Shown here piece after piece: positions 1 to 9,141 of a stretch of DNA of 15,276 nt. The translations under genes were made by a program, and so were the position numbers. This DNA comes from Saccoglossus kowalevskii (Eukaryota; Hemichordata; Enteropneusta; Harrimaniidae): assembly GCF_000003605.2 (NCBI RefSeq), contig NW_003109082.1, forward strand, positions 510,392 through 525,667, written 5' to 3'. The notes under the pieces are model-generated. The model worked only from the letters and a program-made list of their open reading frames with translations, ran no database searches and was not told where the DNA came from. Positions within the stretch are counted from its first letter, which is position 1. Each line of letters opens with the position of its first letter.

Positions 1-506
1 TTCTTAAATAATTGGACAGTCCTAATTAAATTAACCACATTACAATAAACTAGCAAAGACGAAGTAAATATTCAGAAGTAGTGTAGACAATTGTAACAGT
101 GATTATCCTAAAATATCGTTATAAGGCACAAATTTGTTTTGTTATTATACAAAACCGACGCCCCATTTAAACCCGTTAAATCAAATACTATTTGATACCG
201 TGATGTTTTTCATACACTAAGAAATAGAAGTGCACACGGGCTGACAAATAGACAGAATTTACTACTTCTAACTGCTGAGTAGACAGCCAAATACGGAGGC
301 GGACACGCAATCTTTCTATTGCTTGGCAAACACACCAACCATTATGCAAATTATGCATTACACTCAGGGGCCTATGAAATAAGCACTAATACGGCGTACA
401 TATGATGAATGCTACACGAATTACACGTACGACGTCCCATAAATGTACCGGGTATATACATGTACATTGAATAAATGTGAAAACATGCGCATTTGGATTG
501 ACTTAC
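1..506 (-). other. PHM intron 3 (partial)
   Basis: This sequence follows the exon 3 donor and runs off the edge. I see no exon with PHM similarity on the minus strand and no long frame. Besides the octamer-like site it is plain AT-rich sequence. Confidence 0.75.
344..358. promoter_or_regulatory. Octamer plus half-site (POU-like)
   Basis: The exact octamer ATGCAAAT (344-351) is followed directly by TATGCAT, a layout like sites that bind POU-domain dimers. It lies in PHM intron 3. In AT-rich DNA such motifs are not rare, so this is only a candidate. Confidence 0.2.
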
Positions 507-594
507 CACACGTTTCTGCGCATGCCCGGTGTCTTACATCCAAAAAGTAACATATGATGTGCCGTTTCTTTCTTGGCATGTGGTTCGAACCCAG
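507..594 (-). CDS. PHM: PHM coding exon 3: copper-site HHMLLFGC
   Basis: The acceptor AG is at 596-595 and the donor GTAAGT at 506-501. The 88 nt comprise 2 nt completing the preceding codon, 28 codons and 2 nt of the next. They encode GFEPHAKKETAHHMLLFGC, the most conserved stretch of PHM: the FxP turn, the two adjacent copper-ligand histidines and the following cysteine. KTPGMRRNVW follows, aligning with the region before the next WxC. An in-frame TAA lies just inside the upstream intron, which fixes the acceptor. I could not find the next exon (expected WxC and an ILYAWARNAP-like block) in positions 1-506. Confidence 0.92.
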
Positions 595-3500
595 CTATTT
601 AAATAAATGCATACATACATAGATTCGATTAGAATGTAAAATGAGATACTATAGTATATTACAGTAGTATTTGACATTGGAATTTGGGTTTTATCTTCTT
701 CAAGTATTATGGTAAATGGTTTATTTAAAACTTACATATATATGTGAATTATTTGTTTAAGCTCTTCTACACATGTGCATATGCTTCATATTGCATGGTA
801 AGCACGACTGCGTATTGGTTTTTACTGTTAACGACTTTCACATTATCGTAGCTTATGAAAAATTATCTTGAAAGTGAATTTTCTGATTAACGTATTAGAG
901 TCATAAGGATGGTCGAAAAATCGGCAAACAAGCCGAATTTAGGTTCTATGGCGGAAATTAAAAATATTGTATTTTTATCGCAATATAGCGCTGACAACAT
1001 GTTTTAAACATTTGTGAAGATCTAACTAAAACATTGACGAGAGACCACATTTTGTTTGTTTTCAGACGCCTATTATATACGTCATATTTAAGGTGGTAAA
1101 CTACGATTAAAACTTATTATCCATTTTTACATGTTTTCCAAAACAATTACTGGGTAAAAAACAACAACCAAACGTTGATGACTTGTGTATAAACCAACAA
1201 TTATATTACACTATTGAAACAAAAGAATGTGATAATTTGTACGTTCGTTCGTTTGTGTTTGATAGATCCAATGTCAGCGTAATCGTTGAGTCTACGTTAA
1301 AAACAATGAAACGGCCGTGATTCATTTTCTTCGTGACATGACTGACAGTATTTTTCGCCCTTTACGTATATTAAATAGTGTCTACGTGACACACAGTGTG
1401 TGCGCTACAAATATTTGCGGTGGCGTAACGAGCAGGATAATTGATGTCGTCTTTGTAACGCAATGAGCATTTTATTGCCGCATACAACATGGTCCTTGCC
1501 GGGGTCAACATCACCTACTATAATATTATTGAAGCGGTTGATACTATGGAGACTTTTACGAGGCCAGTCCTGGATGAAGTAAAAATCGGATGAGAATACA
1601 AATTCGATATATGACTTTGCACGTAGTAATAATAATCTTTATTACCATCTCAACTACAATATTACTATATCGCCGAGAATGAGTAGAATTAGTATTTGTA
1701 TATTGTCGATAATTTTGCACGTCTCACTGGAGAAAATCGTACGCAAATACACAAGTAATAACCGTTGTGTCGGCGCATGTGAGTCATTGAATGTATTGCG
1801 GTTCTAGTTATTTTCCCGTTGCGTTAAGAAAATGAATTTTCATTTCAAAAATATATCAGCTTAGGGCGGAGTCTCGTTACTACTGAGAATTGAATAGAGG
1901 TCGGTCATTGTTATTCATGATTCATTTGTATTTACGGTAATCCGATGATACGCCGAAGGCCGTTTAATAGTCAACGAGAGATTCGCAACATTTCTCCTTA
2001 CTGTAATCTTCTGCAGTACTTACGACGTCATCGTTTTTTTCTCTCGTCCCCATGGCAACGCACAATATTCTATTCAAATGAATCCATCTCGGGCGCGCGA
2101 CCTCAATCAAGAAATGTACATACATTGGAAGGAAGGAATTTTAATTCGAATCTAAGATGATAGGTTTCCAATCAAAATTGTTCAATTCAATTAAATTATT
2201 GTCAATTTCATTGATACAAACAGAGTAACAAAAAAAATCAATTGGCGTATGCACATATATATTTAGTATATACATATTTTTTTATTATTTGAAAGCGATC
2301 GATTAGAGTCTTCGTGTAAATAATGTTATTTTAAAATTTATCTAACGCGCTGCGGTTTTTCATCAGTAGATAAGTTAAAATGTAAATGTATGTTTGTTTT
2401 ATATTATCAATAACTAAAAGAAATAATATCACGTGTGGTGATAACAAATGTTTCCATCATTATCATCGATTGTTATTTTTTTTTTTGTAAAAGTGACGTA
2501 TACTTACTTATGTACATTGGTTCTTCTGGCATTTTTAATGGGTGGCAATAATACGTGTCGTGCTGTGAAAAGTAACAAAATATATTAGGTCAGAACGCTT
2601 CAGTTTGTCTGCCCGTCAATGAATGTCTAAATTTAAATGTCTTGTGCCAAGGTCACGGGTTAATTGATCAAGTTGAATATGATGAATTGGATGATACATA
2701 TGCCTTTGGCGAAATGTTATGTCATTTCATCACGTCGATCGTCATGCGTCTTATGGACGGAAGGGAATGGGTCGCATTTGTTTCAAAATTTCTTATTTCT
2801 TAATCTTTTTTTTCAAGTAATACTAGTCAAAATTACCTTTTGTGCGACCAGATGTGTAAATTTTTTAACACGTTTTACTGTGTCATGTAGCATGGAGCTA
2901 TATGTAGAATAATAACAGATATAAATAATTGTCATCGCTGAGGGTGATATTTCGTATACATATTATGAACGTCCAAACATTTTACCTCGTGTTTACATAT
3001 TTAGTACGACAGTTGACTCACTATTTTAAACGACAAAAACGTAAAAAAATAAAGTATATGACGCATCATTATATACAAACACAGCTTCCCTTCGACTCAT
3101 CGTGATAGTTCAATATTGCAACATAAATACTGCAATACTGTACCAGACTCTTCTTGTCAGCGATAATAATTATTCCAAAACTGGATAATAACACATTTCA
3201 GATGTTGTTGTTTTTATTATTAATTAAATTATATGTAGTTCTGTTTGTCTCTCTAAATCGTATATTCATTTTGACGAGTTATGGCATTCTTAATGATTTA
3301 CAGAGTATTTTATTTTGATATTAAATATAGTATTGTAATCCGACTTATTATAAAAAACGGAGATTAATTAATTGAGGTCAATCATACACAATTAGCCCGT
3401 GACGTTTTCGAATTTTCGAATCTCACCAGGATTGTGCTGAAATCAACCGTGTCATAAATATTCATTAAATGAATTTATATCTTACAACATATCGGTGCAA

Positions 3501-4467
3501 CAGTTCAACGATTTTTTGCGCCTCAGTTGAATCCTAACCAATGTACCAGTAATCGTTACACATTTACCCTAAATCCCTCTAAGTAACCAAGGCAACGGAT
3601 AATATCGATCCACTAATAGCCAGATGCATCTGCGATGGCAAATATCATCTGCAATTACTCACGTACAGTAATTACGATATTTTATTCATGAGACGTCACA
3701 ACAGTTTTATTTAGTTATTCAATTGACCAATGTAAGACATCCCAACATGGCGACAAAGTTACGCTCTAAAACATCAGCATGACGTCACGAGAAAAAGATG
3801 TTTACATATCTAGTCACACATTCAAAATATTCATAAATTAATAGTGACATGTACTTAGAACATTACGACTGATTTTCATACAATAATAAATTACATTTTT
3901 TTTCCAAGTACGGAAATTAAACATCCTGTGAAATTCGTTATTTTGATTGGAAATGAAATCAGTATTATAATGATCATTACAGAGACGGTGGGGAGATATA
4001 ATACGTAGCTTGGCATGTCGAATATTGAAACAACGGGTTGTTGTCGCGAATGATTTCTGAAATTACCGTTCGACATTTGACAATATCATCGGATTTCATA
4101 ATGCCGTGTGATATACAAAGTAAAAGGAGTAAGTCATGTGCGTTATTTTAAGCCTTATTCGTACCATGACAGTTATTGCGTTATCTCAGCGTCTAACGAG
4201 GGATAAGAGGAACCGTTGTTGCGAGTCACTGGAGTTGTTATACAGTTATTTAAATGAACTGTATATTTTTAAAGTTCTCCTGTGCGTCTAGTTACAGGCA
4301 GCTTTGAAATAGAACGTTCGGAGACGCGGTATTGTAATCATCGTAAGCATACTTACAACTTGCGGCGACACGTCGGGCATTAGTAAGTCCGTGCTTACAT
4401 CATTCTTCTTCGCTGCCGCAGATAAGACGAGTAACATAAGTAGAGAAAGGTAAAATCCGACAGCCAT
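507..4467 (-). CDS. PHM: Peptidylglycine alpha-hydroxylating monooxygenase (PHM/PAM), 5' part of gene, three exons
   Basis: Join on the minus strand: 4467-4357, 2562-2508, 594-507, then off the left edge. PHM is a secretory-granule enzyme that uses copper, ascorbate and O2 to hydroxylate the C-terminal glycine of peptide precursors, the first step of peptide amidation. The joined frame gives about 84 residues: a signal peptide, then LLMPDVSPQV, HDTYYC, GFEPHAKKETAHHMLLFGC and TPGMRRNVW. The HHM pair corresponds to the CuH-site histidines (His107/His108 in rat PHM), and the two cysteines correspond to Cys81 and Cys114 of the known disulfide pattern. Phases agree at both junctions: 0 to 0, then 1 nt plus 2 nt making an ACT codon. 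The HHMLLFGC string favours PHM over the related DBH/MOXD enzymes, which have HHI or HHM followed by other residues. I cannot tell whether the full gene is a bifunctional PAM or a separate PHM, because the lyase half would lie outside. Confidence 0.9.
595..2507 (-). other. PHM intron 2
   Basis: Intron of 1,913 bases bounded by GTAAGT and a TTTATTTAAATAG acceptor. It holds the X-box at 2046 and a 71-codon plus-strand frame at 1945-2160 that I regard as chance. No transposon ends or RNA genes were recognised. Confidence 0.85.
2046..2059. promoter_or_regulatory. RFX X-box in PHM intron 2
   Basis: GTCCCCATGGCAAC fits the 14-bp RFX-factor X-box consensus (GTHNYYATRRNAAC) at every position. It lies in PHM intron 2, in a slightly GC-richer patch. 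RFX sites are usually tied to ciliary or sensory-neuron genes. Function here is an inference. Confidence 0.35.
2508..2562 (-). CDS. PHM: PHM coding exon 2: HDTYYC segment
   Basis: The acceptor is a pyrimidine-rich tract ending CACAG (2567-2563) and the donor is GTAAGT (2507-2502). The 55 nt give 18 codons, HDTYYCHPLKMPEEPMYI, plus one nucleotide. The DTYxC string matches the conserved PHM segment holding the first core cysteine partner (Cys81 in the rat enzyme). The exon enters in phase 0 and leaves one nucleotide, which fits exons 1 and 3 exactly. Confidence 0.9.
3583..3596. promoter_or_regulatory. RFX X-box-like site in PHM intron 1
   Basis: GTAACCAAGGCAAC has the two X-box half sites with a central AA instead of AT. 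Together with the site at 2046 it gives two RFX-like sites in the introns of one neuropeptide-processing gene. The evidence is the motif only. Confidence 0.3.
3780..3787. promoter_or_regulatory. Second perfect CRE, in PHM intron 1
   Basis: Exact TGACGTCA palindrome inside PHM intron 1, about 580 bases downstream of the end of exon 1. It is listed with the upstream copy as a possible CREB/ATF site pair. The evidence is the motif only. Confidence 0.3.
4357..4467 (-). CDS. PHM: PHM coding exon 1: signal peptide and MPDVSP segment
   Basis: The start codon is at 4467-4465 with a favourable context (CAACATGG, A at -3 and G at +4). An in-frame TAA at 4527-4525 closes the frame upstream. The 37 codons begin MAVGFYLSLLMLLVLSAAA, a typical signal peptide with likely cleavage just before KKND. 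LLMPDVSPQV follows and matches the MPxVxP segment that opens the PHM catalytic core. The donor is GTAAGT at 4356-4351, leaving phase 0. Only the MPDVSP motif and the phase match link this exon to PHM, so it is slightly less certain than the next two. Confidence 0.85.
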
Positions 4468-4527
4468 GTTGATTTCTTCGGTGCACGCACGAAAGAGTAT
4501 ATAGTTACGGTAAAAGGCGGTGGTTTA

Positions 4528-4538
4528 CTATTTATATA
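4528..4538 (-). promoter_or_regulatory. TATA box of the PHM gene
   Basis: On the minus strand this reads TATATAAATAG, a close match to the TATA consensus. It lies 61-71 bases upstream of the PHM start codon, so transcription would begin near 4500-4506 and give a 5' leader of about 35 nt. The position is right for a tissue-restricted gene with a focused start. No transcript evidence is available. Confidence 0.6.
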
Positions 4539-6179
4539 TCTCGAATCTGTGACGCTTCGGAGCCCCCTAGCGCACTCAAATTTATCAAAACGATATTGTA
4601 TCTAAAGAAGCTTTGTGCGACGTTTGCGTTCGGTGTTGCCAAGATTCTGCTCTGATCGACGGGATAAGCCCGACGTGTAGACAGAATTAACTGAACTTTC
4701 CGATCTTACACAGTACGTTATGTTAGTTTCGTTTATTATACAATTGCAATATTTGCTTTGCTTCGCGAAAACAAGCTGGTTTGACTTGTTTAACTCCTTC
4801 AGCTTTCTGACACGCGCGAAGATTTAATTATCGGAGACGATACCATTCCTGGAAGGGTAAAACGAAAATATATACACGAACGTTAACTGCGATAATTTGT
4901 CTGTAAGGCTGGCAAATATCACACCGGTAATACATAGAAAATGCGTTTAAATATCATAAAACAATACACCGGGCGGTTATTGCAAAATAATATTATCGAG
5001 TTACTGAATTCATAGCGATAAAATTGAAAACACCCCAGGAAAAATAGACATATTATTAATACATTATTGCTGACGTCACTGTGTACAGGCAATCACTATA
5101 AAATGGATAGGGCAAATCGAAGTTTCCTCGCCATTATGAGAAAACTAGATGCGATATTAATGTATAACTCCCCCGATTTATTTCGCCGTTTTAAGGATTT
5201 ATTAATGGGTTTGGTTAATTGATGATTGTGAAAATCCATCATTTAAATAGTATATTGAGTACGTGCTGGTAATATCTATGATGTCCAGTAAGTGTATCAT
5301 TTCTTGCGCATGCGTATTTTTTTTTTATTAATAACCGGATGATCATTCGTGTCTCAACTTATACAATTTACATATTTGCAAGTCCGTGTGGAATTAATTA
5401 AACAAATTATTAACAAAAAATTATCATTACATATCGATTTTTTGTATATAAAAATGTGGTATTCTGTCGTAACTTCGCAATAAAGGGTAACAATCACCAA
5501 CACAAACTCGTAAACGTTTTGTCTACAATACGTTTTATACAAGACAAGTTAATTTATTGTTCGTTATTAATTGGTGTAATTATTGTAAGTTAATTAGGTA
5601 TAGGCTTGCTTTCATCACAAAGCTAGGTGGCTATGTCGTGAATAATTAAGCCGAGCTGTCGTAAAGTGTGAATGATCTTCACAGCAATCACGCAACTTTC
5701 TTCTGGTTATGGTGTTGTTTTATTCACCTTCGGGTAATCAGAGATTTGGCTAATTCAAATGGCCATGCATATAATGAATCTGCATTTTTCAATCGCTCTT
5801 TGAAAACAAAATAATGTCTCTGTGGTTTGCAATTCCATTAAAACAATCTACTACCGAGGAGGGAGTGTAGTCATAGAAGACCAAGACAAGACAGGACAAG
5901 ATAGCCCCCTGCGGCGGATCCGGTACGTGATCGTCGTTGCCTGGTGATTGACTAAATGAATGGCAATAAAATTGGAAACAGCCCAGCCTGGGTTTCGTAA
6001 GAGTGAATTTAGCCATGGAGTTTTAGTGTATCACGTGCGCCGTTTCATTACTATAACATTACCTTGCAAAATATAGTTCGCGATAAAATGGTTCGTATTT
6101 ACGTTTTTACTGAAGTCTGACATTAATGAATAGTTCGGATGTCACATACGTTTTTTCCCCACTTTTTGTAGTTCGGTTT
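4539..6179. other. Intergenic region upstream of PHM
   Basis: AT-rich sequence with no recognised gene. It contains the CRE at 5071 and an NRF1-like TGCGCATGCG at 5305-5314. A minus-strand frame at 5789-6016 (75 codons) lies in a patch of higher GC but has no family features, and I do not call it. Confidence 0.6.
5071..5078. promoter_or_regulatory. Perfect cAMP response element (TGACGTCA)
   Basis: Full palindromic CRE, about 570 bases upstream of the predicted PHM start site. A second exact copy lies in PHM intron 1 at 3780-3787. CREB-type control of neuroendocrine genes is well known, but an 8-bp match can arise by chance and its use here is inferred. Confidence 0.35.
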
Positions 6180-6242
6180 CAAATGAAACAACCGCGAAAA
6201 AATGGCCGTGCGCCGTAGTGAGGTGATTGACCACAAAATTGA

Positions 6243-6566
6243 AGGCTGCCTGTGGCAGAGACACTATTGCGTAGAGCGCAAACGCCTCTGGGAAGGAGAT
6301 TGGGCAATCTCCCAGGCAAACGCGAAAGTATTTTGGAGGACATTTCCATGCTTAATAATGTGCTGTCCACATTTGATGATAGGCAATTTCGATTAAGTGA
6401 GGGTATTCGGAAGCAATATTCCTCTTTCGAAAATCGGCCGGTCGATGTGAGTTACGAAATAAAGAAATTCGAGTTAAAAATCAAATCGTTCGATTTTTTG
6501 TCTGGTTCGGAAGGCGTTCGTGTGATTTTATTGCGCTCAAGGACGTTCTATTTTCGAACTAGTTGA
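6243..6566 (+). pseudogene. Unrecognised open frame, possible gene remnant
   Basis: A frame of 107 codons lies between a TGA at 6240-6242 and a TGA at 6567. It has no ATG near its beginning; the first in-frame ATG is at about 6348 and opens MLNNVLSTFDDRQ. The frame is charged and more GC-rich than its surroundings. Its last quarter contains KSFDFLSGSEGVRVILLRS, and a similar segment occurs in frame at 7020-7082 with differences mostly at third codon positions. An AATAAA lies about 110 bases downstream. This could be a decayed gene, an exon of an unknown gene or chance. I do not recognise the family. Confidence 0.25.
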
Positions 6567-7019
6567 AACCGGAAATAACGCAACTACTTTCGAACTTCAA
6601 ACACAAATTTGAATATCGTTATTATGTGTTAGTTTCTGTTGTTTCAAAAATTTTATTATGTATGACAATAATATTTCACTCAATAAACAATATTTCACTA
6701 AAATATGTGATTGAAAGGCAACCCAAATTGTAAAATGCAATATCAAGTTCTGCATATAAACACTGTTAACAATATGGAGATTACTAGTTACCTGCGTCCC
6801 ATTGACGCTGCAGTTCGGCGTCTTCTACACCGATCTGACGCATATCGCGCTAGGTGTGCCGGGAGTTTGTTCGAAATTTCGAACGTTTCGAAGTCAATCG
6901 TCGATTGACACGTATTTTACGGATATATTAAATCGTTTCAGAGACCTGTTTACTAAATAATGATAAATGAAACTTAGAAAACTTGTAAGAACAAACTGGG
7001 CCCAAATCGCGCAAATTGC

Positions 7020-7082
7020 AATACGTTTACGCTGCTAGAGTCTGGTTCGGATGGAGTTCTACGCGTGATTTTATTGCGCTCA
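7020..7082 (+). repeat. Diverged duplicate of 6483-6539, coding-like
   Basis: In frame it reads NTFTLLESGSDGVLRVILLRS, matching KSFDFLSGSEGVRVILLRS of 6483-6539. In the 13-codon core from TCT to TCA the two differ by three substitutions, all at third codon positions, and one 3-nt insertion. The open frame containing this copy runs from 6978 to a TAG at 7107. Both copies may descend from a coding unit. Confidence 0.4.
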
Positions 7083-7110
7083 AGCGGAATTTTAGCCAAA
7101 ATCGGCTAGT

Positions 7111-7269
7111 AAGGCGTCATATGACACAGGTTTGTGCTGGGACAGCGCTTCCGGTGACGACACAACGACCTGCGTCCTACCTGCCATTCGCAAAGGACGC
7201 CGGGAACCAGCGAAGGCGTCATATGACACAGGTTTGTGCTGGGACAGCGCTTCCGGTGACGACACAACG
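7111..7269. repeat. 57-bp direct duplication, 102-bp period
   Basis: Positions 7111-7167 and 7213-7269 are identical over 57 bases (AAGGCGTCATATGACACAGG at the start, GACGACACAACG at the end), separated by 45 bases. Read on the minus strand the unit contains GTCGTCACC, which also occurs in the end of the adjoining MITE. The second copy runs straight into a G10 tract and then MITE copy 1. The perfect identity points to a recent event. Confidence 0.9.
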
Positions 7270-7417
7270 GGGGGGGGGTCGTCACCTGCGCATGCGTCAG
7301 GTGGCCAAAGCGTGTCATTGTTTACAAACAAGCCATGAGCCTTTGCGTTTTGGCGTGCGTAGTTATCATCGCTTAGAACTCAATTCCCACGCGTGCGCAG
7401 ATGACGACCCTCCCGCT
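7270..7417 (+). mobile_element. TTAA-type MITE, copy 1
   Basis: Non-autonomous DNA element with inverted ends: left GGGTCGTCACCTGCGCATGCG, right the complement of AGCGGGAGGGTCGTCATCTG. The right end is followed by TTAA at 7418-7421. The left end lacks TTAA and AGCGGGA; a G10 run (7269-7278) joins it to the 57-bp duplication, so this end is rearranged. The interior has the family block CATGAGCCTTTGCGTTTT and GTGTCATTGTTTACAAACAAG, but lacks about 8 bases (GTCTACC) seen in other copies. No protein is encoded. Confidence 0.8.
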
Positions 7418-7421
7418 TTAA

Positions 7422-8470
7422 ATACACACTCATTAAGCTGGTGTTGAGACGGTCGTTGTCATACACTAACCTGCACTCTGCACAATACCGTGACCGCCAC
7501 TAAATAAGCTAAACTAAAATGTGTATTAAGTTAAATTAGAACCGTAATAAACATAAACAACAGAATACTATTTTGTTTTAATATGAGTTTCGTCGGCGCT
7601 GTCGCAGTTTGAAGGAGTTTGAATTTGTCGTCTGCACTCCGTCAGCAATGAGAATATTTGCCCATTCGTGTTTTACTTGTTTGTTTGTTTGTTTGTTTTT
7701 CAAAAAAAAATGAATTCAGAATAACTTTTTTTAATCTGCAAACGGATAATTAAACTTTATATGACGAAGATTGTTAAATTATTTTTCGGGTGGAGCTAAC
7801 TATTTGTCTTTTAAAAATCCGAGAATATAATAGTATGGTGTTGAATACAATTACTTGGAAAACAACGTCCCTAGCGTGAGAAGGTCAAATTTGGGCATAA
7901 TGTTATGTTTACGGGATATACTATGATAAATATACTACAACAATTGTCACAATTTGATCAAAAATCATTTTTTTTTTCATACGCCAGGGCGAAGCTCTAT
8001 AAATCTACGTAGAAGTTTTAATCGCAAAACAAATACGTTAGTATCGTACGAGTATTTAACATTTCTTCAATAAATGTCAAATTTTGAATATTTTTGGAAG
8101 CCTAAATGTAGATAATTGTCGTCCCGAGTTTTTTCGAAAATATACGCAGGTATTAAATAGCCATGAAAAGAGAAGAGGGCAATCTTAGCTTTAGTGTGTT
8201 TCGTTTGTTATGTGTTATATTGCGATATAGACCGTTGAGGGCAGTATACCAAATTAAGCATCCCAAACCGTCATTTCAAAACTGGTTGGTTTTCGCTTTC
8301 CCTCACAAATCTAGAGCTTGTTTATTTATTACCATATTTGAATGAAGCTGTTTGAAATACAATCACGCCATCCCTTGCAAAAATGTTTAAATCTGTTTTA
8401 TAGAGGGTAATGTAATGTGAAACTTCGTGTTTCAGAAACAAATTATTTTATCAACAATTGTGTCAATTAA
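7422..8470. other. Intergenic stretch with (TTTG)n run
   Basis: AT-rich sequence between MITE copies 1 and 2. It has a short (TTTG)n microsatellite near 7676-7697 followed by an A run. A 60-codon frame at 8163-8345 shows no recognisable domain. I see no gene. Confidence 0.6.
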
Positions 8471-8599
8471 AGCGGGGGAGTATTCACCTGCGCATGCGCC
8501 AGATGGCGTCTACCCATGAGCCTTTGCATTTTTAGCGTGTGTTGTTATCGTCCCTTGGAACTTAATTCCCGCGCGTGCGCAGGTGACGACCCTCCCGCT
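8471..8599 (+). mobile_element. TTAA-type MITE, copy 2 (internally deleted)
   Basis: Ends AGCGGGGGAG and CTCCCGCT are inverted copies, with TTAA at 8467-8470 on the left and TTTA at 8600-8603 on the right (one mismatch). It is 129 bp, against 158-166 bp for the reverse copies. The shortfall is a deletion of about 30 bases that removes the TGTCATTGTTTACAAACAAG block and joins CAGATGGC to GTCTACCC. The left end contains TGCGCATGCGCC, a full NRF1-type palindrome. Confidence 0.85.
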
Positions 8600-8971
8600 T
8601 TTATTTAATTCACCTTATCTTAATTTCATATTGAAGATCCGGGACAATATGGACGAGAACATGTGATTGTTAACATTGTTGTTTGATACTCTGTATTTGT
8701 CAATGCAATAGACAGTGATTTATCATGAAGTGAAAGCACTGGTACACATCTCAGTAATCGCTCGATAAAACACTGAAATTCTCTCATGCACATGCGCACT
8801 GGTTGTTTTGGTACGTACAATAACAATCACTGCACATGCGTAATACTGATTTTGATTTTTCATGTAACGAATAATGCTGTGTTTCCTGCAAACTGAACAT
8901 TTTACCGATAGATTATGATGAATTATAGCCCGATTTAGTCTACCACATGGCGCGTTGAACAACAACATTAA

Positions 8972-9137
8972 AGCGGAAGGGTTGTCACCTACGCACGCGC
9001 GGGAATTGAGTCCCAAGCGATAACAACACACGCTAAAAACGCAAAGGCTCATGGGTAGACGCTTGTTTGTAAATAATGACACGTTACGACCATCTGATGC
9101 ATACCCGGATGCATACGCAGGTGACGACTCCCCCGCT
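8972..9137 (-). mobile_element. TTAA-type MITE, copy 3 (intact)
   Basis: Best-preserved copy, in reverse orientation to copies 1 and 2. Exact TTAA lies on both sides (8968-8971 and 9138-9141), and the termini are AGCGGAAGGGTTGTCACCT and the complement of AGCGGGGGAGTCGTCACCTG. The interior contains AACGCAAAGGCTCATGGGTA and CTTGTTTGTAAATAATGACA. A local GATGCATAC duplication near 9097-9117 makes it a little longer. TTAA duplication is typical of piggyBac-like elements; a TA duplication inside TTTAAA cannot be ruled out. Confidence 0.88.
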
Positions 9138-9141
9138 TTAA

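Larger units (their letters stand above)
2563..4356 (-). other. PHM intron 1
   Basis: Intron of 1,794 bases between GTAAGT and CACAG. It carries a CRE and an X-box-like site. It also has a perfect 9-bp inverted repeat (TATACAGTT at 4239-4247 and AACTGTATA at 4257-4265, spacer 9) that could form a small hairpin. Open frames at 2664-2912 (plus) and 3891-4076 (minus) show no family features. Confidence 0.85.

Noticed and set aside
399-407. A second HHM-coding string on the minus strand, reading SIHHMYAVL
   Set aside because: Only the three residues match PHM; the flanks do not, and a stop follows soon. The true HHMLLFGC exon is at 507-594.
1945-2160. 71-codon plus-strand frame with an ATG
   Set aside because: It lies in PHM intron 2 antisense, with no recognisable domain; the higher GC may reflect the X-box region.
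2664-2912. 82-codon plus-strand frame
   Set aside because: It starts at TTG, lies wholly in PHM intron 1 on the opposite strand, and has no domain or signal features.
3891-4076. 61-codon minus-strand frame with a hydrophobic stretch
   Set aside because: It is inside PHM intron 1 between well-defined exons in matching phase, so no exon is needed there.
5789-6016. 75-codon minus-strand frame
   Set aside because: No family features. A weak likeness of its sequence to 6219-6257 (GGTGATTGAC and AAAATTG) is too short to build on.
7016-7447. 143-codon frame, the longest in the window, with internal peptide repeats
   Set aside because: The repeats come from the 57-bp DNA duplication and the rest is MITE sequence; the frame is a by-product of both.
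8723-9082. 119-codon minus-strand frame
   Set aside because: Half of it is MITE copy 3, and the peptide CVFSVCCYRLGLNSRACVGD recurs wherever the MITE lies, so it is not a gene.
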